A stretch of 34,111 bases of DNA from positions 1 through 34,111 of the forward strand of contig JANDJZ010000221.1 in assembly GCA_027943245.1 (NCBI GenBank), in the 5' to 3' direction. The stretch's first letter is position 1. Each line of letters begins with the position of its first letter. The notes under the pieces are model-generated. The model searched no databases and was not told the DNA's origin. It saw only the letters and a list, made by a program, of their open reading frames with translations. The translations under genes and the position numbers were made by a program. Source of the DNA: Acanthamoeba sp. SK_2022b. Its lineage: Eukaryota; Discosea; Longamoebia; Acanthamoebidae. Of the stretch, positions 33,601 through 34,111 are shown one piece after another.

Positions 33601-34111
33601 GAGCGTCATGTCGACTTCTTCGAGCACCGGGCAAGACTCGCCGAGAGCGCGCACGAGTTCGGGCGATACCGGCATCGAGCTGAGATGCAGCACGCGCAGG
33701 GTCTCGCGGTTGTTGAGCACCATCGCCAGGATCATGTCGTGTGTGCCTGCCCCTGCCCTCACACATCGTAGCTGATGTCAGACCGACTCGCTAACTCGTG
33801 CCGAGCATTGATCATTGCCCAGTCCTCAACGAAAACTTCAAACGAGAAGTGCGGCGAGGGAGGAGGCGCGCCCGAACCCAAGCCAACCCTGTCCAGCTTC
33901 AGTTTCTCGAGCGCTGTCAGGCACGTAGACAACACCTTCTATGCGTGCGCGCGTGCGCGCGCCATGGGCACGATGAATGTCAGCCTCCTTGACGCAGTAG
34001 TCGTGTCGGGAAGAGAGTATGGGCAGGGTAAAGCACATACTTGGATGATGGCAGGCGAAGGCAGTTGCAAGTAGAGCTCCTTCACCGTGAGGTGTGTGAG
34101 CGAGCTCCCAG
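30661..34111 (-). CDS. Leucine-rich-repeat protein, copy 2 (5' truncated by window end)
   Basis: Inverted copy of the plus-strand LRR gene with the same exon order: LTHLTVKELYL, THDMILAMVLNNRETLRVLHL, CPNLRQLSVSDF, LKSLRLMSV, LESLYISQLHL, RCPRLRTIIVRGAERITPP, LRQLECKYLHRLQR, LRQLELEGMTLL. Differences from copy 1 are concentrated inward. RSLSYTVFGG is RSFGG (15 bases shorter, in frame); EYADGDLL is KYADADLL; CGAERV is RGAERI; the last exon reads AAALLEPLLAVEEVDVVACTG. The copy 1 stop is lost here (TGA to TGC), adding about ten residues before TGA at 30663-30661. Coding frames appear open in the exons I could follow, so it may still be functional. The 5' part lies outside the window. Confidence 0.6.
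32573..32620. repeat. ACATTCC heptamer tandem repeat
   Basis: Six to seven units of ACATTCC just before the LRR exon in copy 2. At the same place copy 1 has single-copy sequence (near 26035), so the array expanded or arose after duplication. Confidence 0.9.
32865..32909. repeat. GAGAGGGA-type tandem repeat
   Basis: About five octamer units of GAGAGAGG/GAGAGGGA in an intron of LRR copy 2. The corresponding position in copy 1 (25762-25782) is a plain CT run. Confidence 0.85.

Larger units (their letters stand above)
30621..34111 (-). repeat. Right arm of a 3.5-kb inverted repeat
   Basis: Reverse-complement partner of 24538-28077, cut off by the window end. It is identical over 33147-34111 and diverged over 30621-33146. 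Private features include a heptamer repeat at 32573-32620 and shorter trinucleotide arrays. Confidence 0.9.

Noticed and set aside
24538..34111. Transposon with 3.5-kb terminal inverted repeats
   Set aside because: The arms are made of LRR exons and introns, the spacer encodes a propeller protein and no transposase, and arm identity is uneven. A gene duplication explains it better.

Overview
This is nuclear DNA of an intron-dense, GC-rich protist. The best fit is an Acanthamoeba-like amoebozoan. That is an inference from style: GC-rich exons, many short introns with GTACGT/GTGCGT donors, AT-rich or dinucleotide-repeat intron bodies, tightly packed genes on both strands, and families typical of free-living amoebae. 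There is no operon structure and no RNA gene that I could support.

Layout. 1-217: last exons of an upstream gene (+). 422-1870: Aurora-type mitotic kinase with a KEN box (+). 2077-4070: a gene (-) that joins an SF3B1-like N-terminus to a SNIP1/Pml1-type FHA domain, so probably a spliceosome protein. 4294-5478: Ras-family GTPase with a CAAX box (-). 6010-8140: CYP152-type P450 peroxygenase with an unusual C-terminal tail (-). 8683-9790: dual-specificity phosphatase (-). 10059-19085: a roughly 45-exon gene (+) for a Munc13-like C2-MUN protein ending in two GRAM domains; its introns hold eight long GT/CA arrays. 19206-20174 and 20329-21174: tandem paralogues with two membrane segments and a weak resemblance to GOLGA7/ERF4 (+). 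21351-22382: small secreted protein (+).

From 22383 on, the window is a duplicated leucine-rich-repeat region. A multi-exon LRR gene (22540-28000, +) has a second copy in opposite orientation (34111-30661, -, running off the window edge). The arms (24538-28077 and 30621-34111) form an inverted repeat of about 3.5 kb. By reading, the outer 965 bp are identical, introns included, and then the arms diverge abruptly. The spacer holds a BNR/Asp-box beta-propeller-like gene, fragments of further LRR copies, and a possible decayed copia-type protease remnant.

Functionally the first 22 kb is a mix of cell-cycle, RNA-processing, signalling and membrane-traffic genes with no evident joint pathway. The strongest unusual items are the SF3B1-N/FHA fusion, the C2-MUN-GRAM-GRAM architecture, the eukaryotic CYP152 with paired CPMG motifs, and the two-phase inverted LRR duplication. 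All exon boundaries were placed by hand from splice consensus, phase and family similarity; weak junctions are flagged.
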